Below the pieces are notes generated by a model. It ran no database searches. It was not told the origin of the DNA and saw nothing but the letters and a program-made list of their open reading frames with translations. Below are positions 61,248 through 64,000 of a stretch of DNA of 64,000 nt, in pieces. The position numbers were made by a program, and so were the translations under genes. Numbering within the stretch: the first letter of the stretch is position 1; each line of letters starts with the position of its first letter. Source of the DNA: Oreocharis arfaki (lineage: Eukaryota > Chordata > Aves > Passeriformes > Paramythiidae); assembly GCA_013398015.1 (NCBI GenBank), contig VZRR01005724.1, forward strand, positions 700,831-764,830. Reading direction: 5' to 3'.

Positions 61248-62589
61248 TTTTGAAAGCTGTACAAACTCAGGACTTCATGTGTGTGTAATAAATGCTAAAT
61301 ATTTTTAGCATCTCTAAATGGTTGGCTGCTTAGCAGTTTGTTTTCTTCCAACCATGTAAAACTCAGTAAAAATATATAAGTTAGCCTCCATCTCTCCTAT
61401 TTTCTCCCTAGGCAAGGTTTTCAGAAGGACTGACTTTTGACACGCCACTCTCCAACCAGAGGCTTTCCAACTTAAAAGACTTAGAAATTCACTGTTCTTC
61501 CAAGATGGAACAAAAGTGGCAATAATAGGTTTTTCATTGAGAATTTAGAAATGGCAGCTGTGTTATGGGAATGATCCACTTACCAAGTGCCAGCACTCAC
61601 TCAGGGAGTACGTATGAACCTTTGAGTCCATGAGCCTCTGAGTTTCTTCCCTAAGCTAATTGAATACTCATCTTCCTCCAAATGCATTTCAAACATTTGC
61701 AGCTAAGAACCAACCCCAGTGCCAGAAATTATCTACTTTCCAACTCCGCAGCAAGACTTTAAGGATGGAAAGTAACCCTAGCTGCACTCTTCATTTTTAT
61801 AAAAGAGTTGTCTAAACTTGAAGCACAGACCAAAAGCATCCCTGACTGACCTTTAATAGATGTTCACTCAGATGCTGCCCAAGCAAAGGATATGGTCCCA
61901 TACAACAGGAGAAGGGGGCCACACTGCAACCACAGGGTTTCAGGAGCCTGTTGGTGGTCACTTCTGTACACAGAACACATCCACTGTAAGCAGATGCTGC
62001 AGCTGCTGGCCCTGTGAGGGGAAACGCTGCAAGGTGATTTTTAAGTGGGTTCTCTCTCCTGATTCTGCATTTTTAACCAATTTTCTTGATTTTTTAATTT
62101 GGTATAGGCTGAAAACACACTTAAATTGCATCGATAAATTTAAACCGAAGTAACTTCATTGGGTAAGAAGTGCAGGAGATATTTAGTAGGTACTTCTACT
62201 TCATAATCCCTTCCACGTATACTGTGATACTGGAGGTTGTAGGAACAGCCAGAAGTCCACACTAAAACAGCTCATGGTGACTTGTGAGACTAGTAAAATC
62301 ACAATTTGAGCATTACGCCCTGGAATACACCATACAACTCACCCACCACAATCTGAAATTTTATAGTAGCATGAGAAACCTGCCTTTGTCAAGGCAGCTT
62401 TCTAGCATACAGACTGAATGCCAGAACACAGAGAATGTGTCTTCCAGTTCTCTAGGAAGCATGACCCAGAACAGGCAAAAGGTTAGTAGCAGAAAAACTT
62501 TACATTCTACCCTCTGCTTAAATCATCTCTGGCTTCTGACCTAGTTTTCGCATCACCGAAAGTTGTGATGTTTACCGACCCAGGGCACG

Positions 62590-62650
62590 GATGTGTTATG
62601 AGGATTAGTTAGTACCTAATTACTTGAATATTTAAAGTGTTACTCCTAAT
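62590..62650 (+). mobile_element. Possible MIR/CORE-like 3' fragment
   Basis: 'GTTATGAGGATTAGTTAGTA' followed by a TTACTTGAATATTTAAAGTG stretch resembles the sense MIR segment 'gttgtgaggattaaatgagttaata..gtaaagcgctt'. It is only about 60 bp long and AT-rich, so a chance match is quite possible. Confidence 0.28.
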
Positions 62651-63449
62651 GTCTTAATGTTATCACCAGTACATTTGACTATGGTTTTATTTATGCTTTT
62701 GACATTTGCTTTCCAGATTTTGTTAGAGTTTATGAACAAGAAAAAGACATTACTGCCAGGCCCTATTACACACTTCCATGTGATGGCTTAGACACTCCCA
62801 GATTCTTCAGGTTTCTTGAAGTCATAACCACTTAACAAGTTTACTGAACTGCTGTCTTTGAATCAGACCCTTCTGTAAAAGGAGAAATGACACTTTTATC
62901 TTACCAAGTGTTCTTTCTGTATAAAAGAATTAGTTCAATGTCACTGTAACAATAGTAACTTTAGTTCTTTGAACGAAGAAAGAAGGAATTCCCATGTCTC
63001 TGCAGCAATCACTGCCCTGTTACTTTGGTTAAATGTGTGCCTCCAGGGTACTACAACAACCTCAGCAGCTGGGTGCAAAAAAGGTGGTCTCTGATCTGGT
63101 GCCCCTGAGTCAGGGTATTCTATGTGCGGTGGAATTGTCTGCAGATAATAAAAAAGAGAAATAATAGCTCTGCAGAGATCTTTCCCTCAGATGTTTTGGC
63201 AGACTGGTCTATTCCATTCATATACTGTGGAAAAAATTTGACTTTCAACTTAAAATATTCAAGTTTCATTATTTCCCCATGTGCAGACCAAAGCCCACCA
63301 GCTGCAGTCCTGGTCTCAGTGTTCAGGCTTTCCTTGGATGTGTGAGCACACATCTGTGCATACACGTGTGTGTATTGGGAGTGACCGGGGCGTTGATTGA
63401 AATTCTGTCTGATTTTATTTCCATTAACCTTCTACTGAAGACAATGTTT

Positions 63450-63469
63450 TAATAATAATAATAATAAAT
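63450..63469 (+). repeat. (AAT)n microsatellite
   Basis: Six AAT units followed by AAATC. Confidence 0.95.
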
Positions 63470-64000
63470 CTTTCCATATTAAATGAATATATTAACTCTG
63501 TCGCACATCAGTTGCTCTCAATATTAACTGTTCAAAACTTCCTTGGTCTTCTAATTCAAAGCTGTCTCTTTTGGCCTCTGGATATCACAAATTTATTCTC
63601 TCTGATCTCCTAAATTACATGCATTCACTCACATGCACAAACACACACACATTTCATTGCTTTCAAATAGCTCCAATCACAAGAAAGCCTATGCTCTAAA
63701 CATGGACAATCACACTAAAATAGTACATTTAGATTACATTTAATCACCCTAAACCAGTAATTTTAGAGCTTAGGAGGAGGTATTTGGTTCAATGGCTGAT
63801 CTTTGCAATGACAAAACTCCTGGAGCAATAACATTTTTGCTTATATATTAACAAAAACCTTTCCCACCTTTCCAGAACTGAGAGGAATTGGGAACCAGGA
63901 AAAGTGTCAGTTTGTACAAACTGAGGATCTGATTGCTTGGATTTTTTCCCATTTAAATCAGATTAAAAAATTTCACTGAATCATATAGTAATGGGCTGAA

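Larger units (their letters stand above)
56377..64000. other. Gene-free AT-rich DNA to window end
   Basis: No gene recognised. It contains the candidate block at 57.84-58.14 kb, the polypyrimidine tract at 58.8 kb, the poly(A)/CAA tract at 61.2 kb, and the AAT and CA microsatellites near 63.45 and 63.64 kb. The 146-codon frame at 60652-61092 and the 121-codon minus-strand frame at 58870-59235 have no domain-like features. Confidence 0.66.

Noticed and set aside
1..64000. CRISPR arrays, bacterial operons, tRNA or rRNA genes, intact viral or plasmid features
   Set aside because: None seen. The vertebrate CR1 content and composition exclude a prokaryotic reading, and no tRNA- or rRNA-like sequence was recognised.

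Overview
This window looks like a gene-free stretch (intergenic desert or large intron) of an avian nuclear genome. It is AT-rich and poor in CpG. I find no CpG island, no convincing exon, and no open reading frame longer than about 146 codons or with recognisable protein character. The bird assignment rests on repeated copies of the CR1 non-LTR retrotransposon, several ending in the (ATTCTATG)-type 3' terminus typical of birds and close relatives. There are no young SINEs, LTR elements or mammalian L1/Alu-type repeats that I can recognise. The species cannot be told from this sequence.

Layout. 1-7.9 kb: unique AT-rich DNA with a probable MIR remnant (about 5.1 kb) and a promoter-like AP-1/TATA cluster (3.73-3.76 kb). 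7.9-16.1 kb: three CR1 copies (minus at 7.9, plus at 9.9-11.1, plus at 15.5-16.0). 16-24.7 kb: unique DNA with A/C-rich low-complexity tracts. 24.7-26.05 kb: two CR1 copies in head-to-head orientation. 26-43.5 kb: over 17 kb with no recognisable transposon but several regulatory-looking segments, including three RFX X-box-like motifs at 30.56-30.79 kb and CpG-retaining blocks at 40.7-41.0 and 42.6-42.9 kb. 43.46 kb: a short CR1 3' end. 44.98-45.53 kb: a 279-bp direct tandem duplication with a single N exactly at its junction, most likely an assembly artefact. 53.6-55.6 kb: a long, heavily decayed ancient CR1 that still shows endonuclease and reverse-transcriptase landmarks in order. 56-64 kb: unique AT-rich DNA with microsatellites and a conserved-looking block near 57.9-58.1 kb.

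No genes work together here. The functional content, if any, is probably cis-regulatory. Claims about conserved or regulatory DNA are inferences from composition and motifs and depend on cross-species alignment that I could not run. I found no clear previously undescribed biological system. The items most worth checking are the assembly junction, the X-box cluster, the AP-1/TATA cluster, the CpG-retaining blocks and the ancient CR1.
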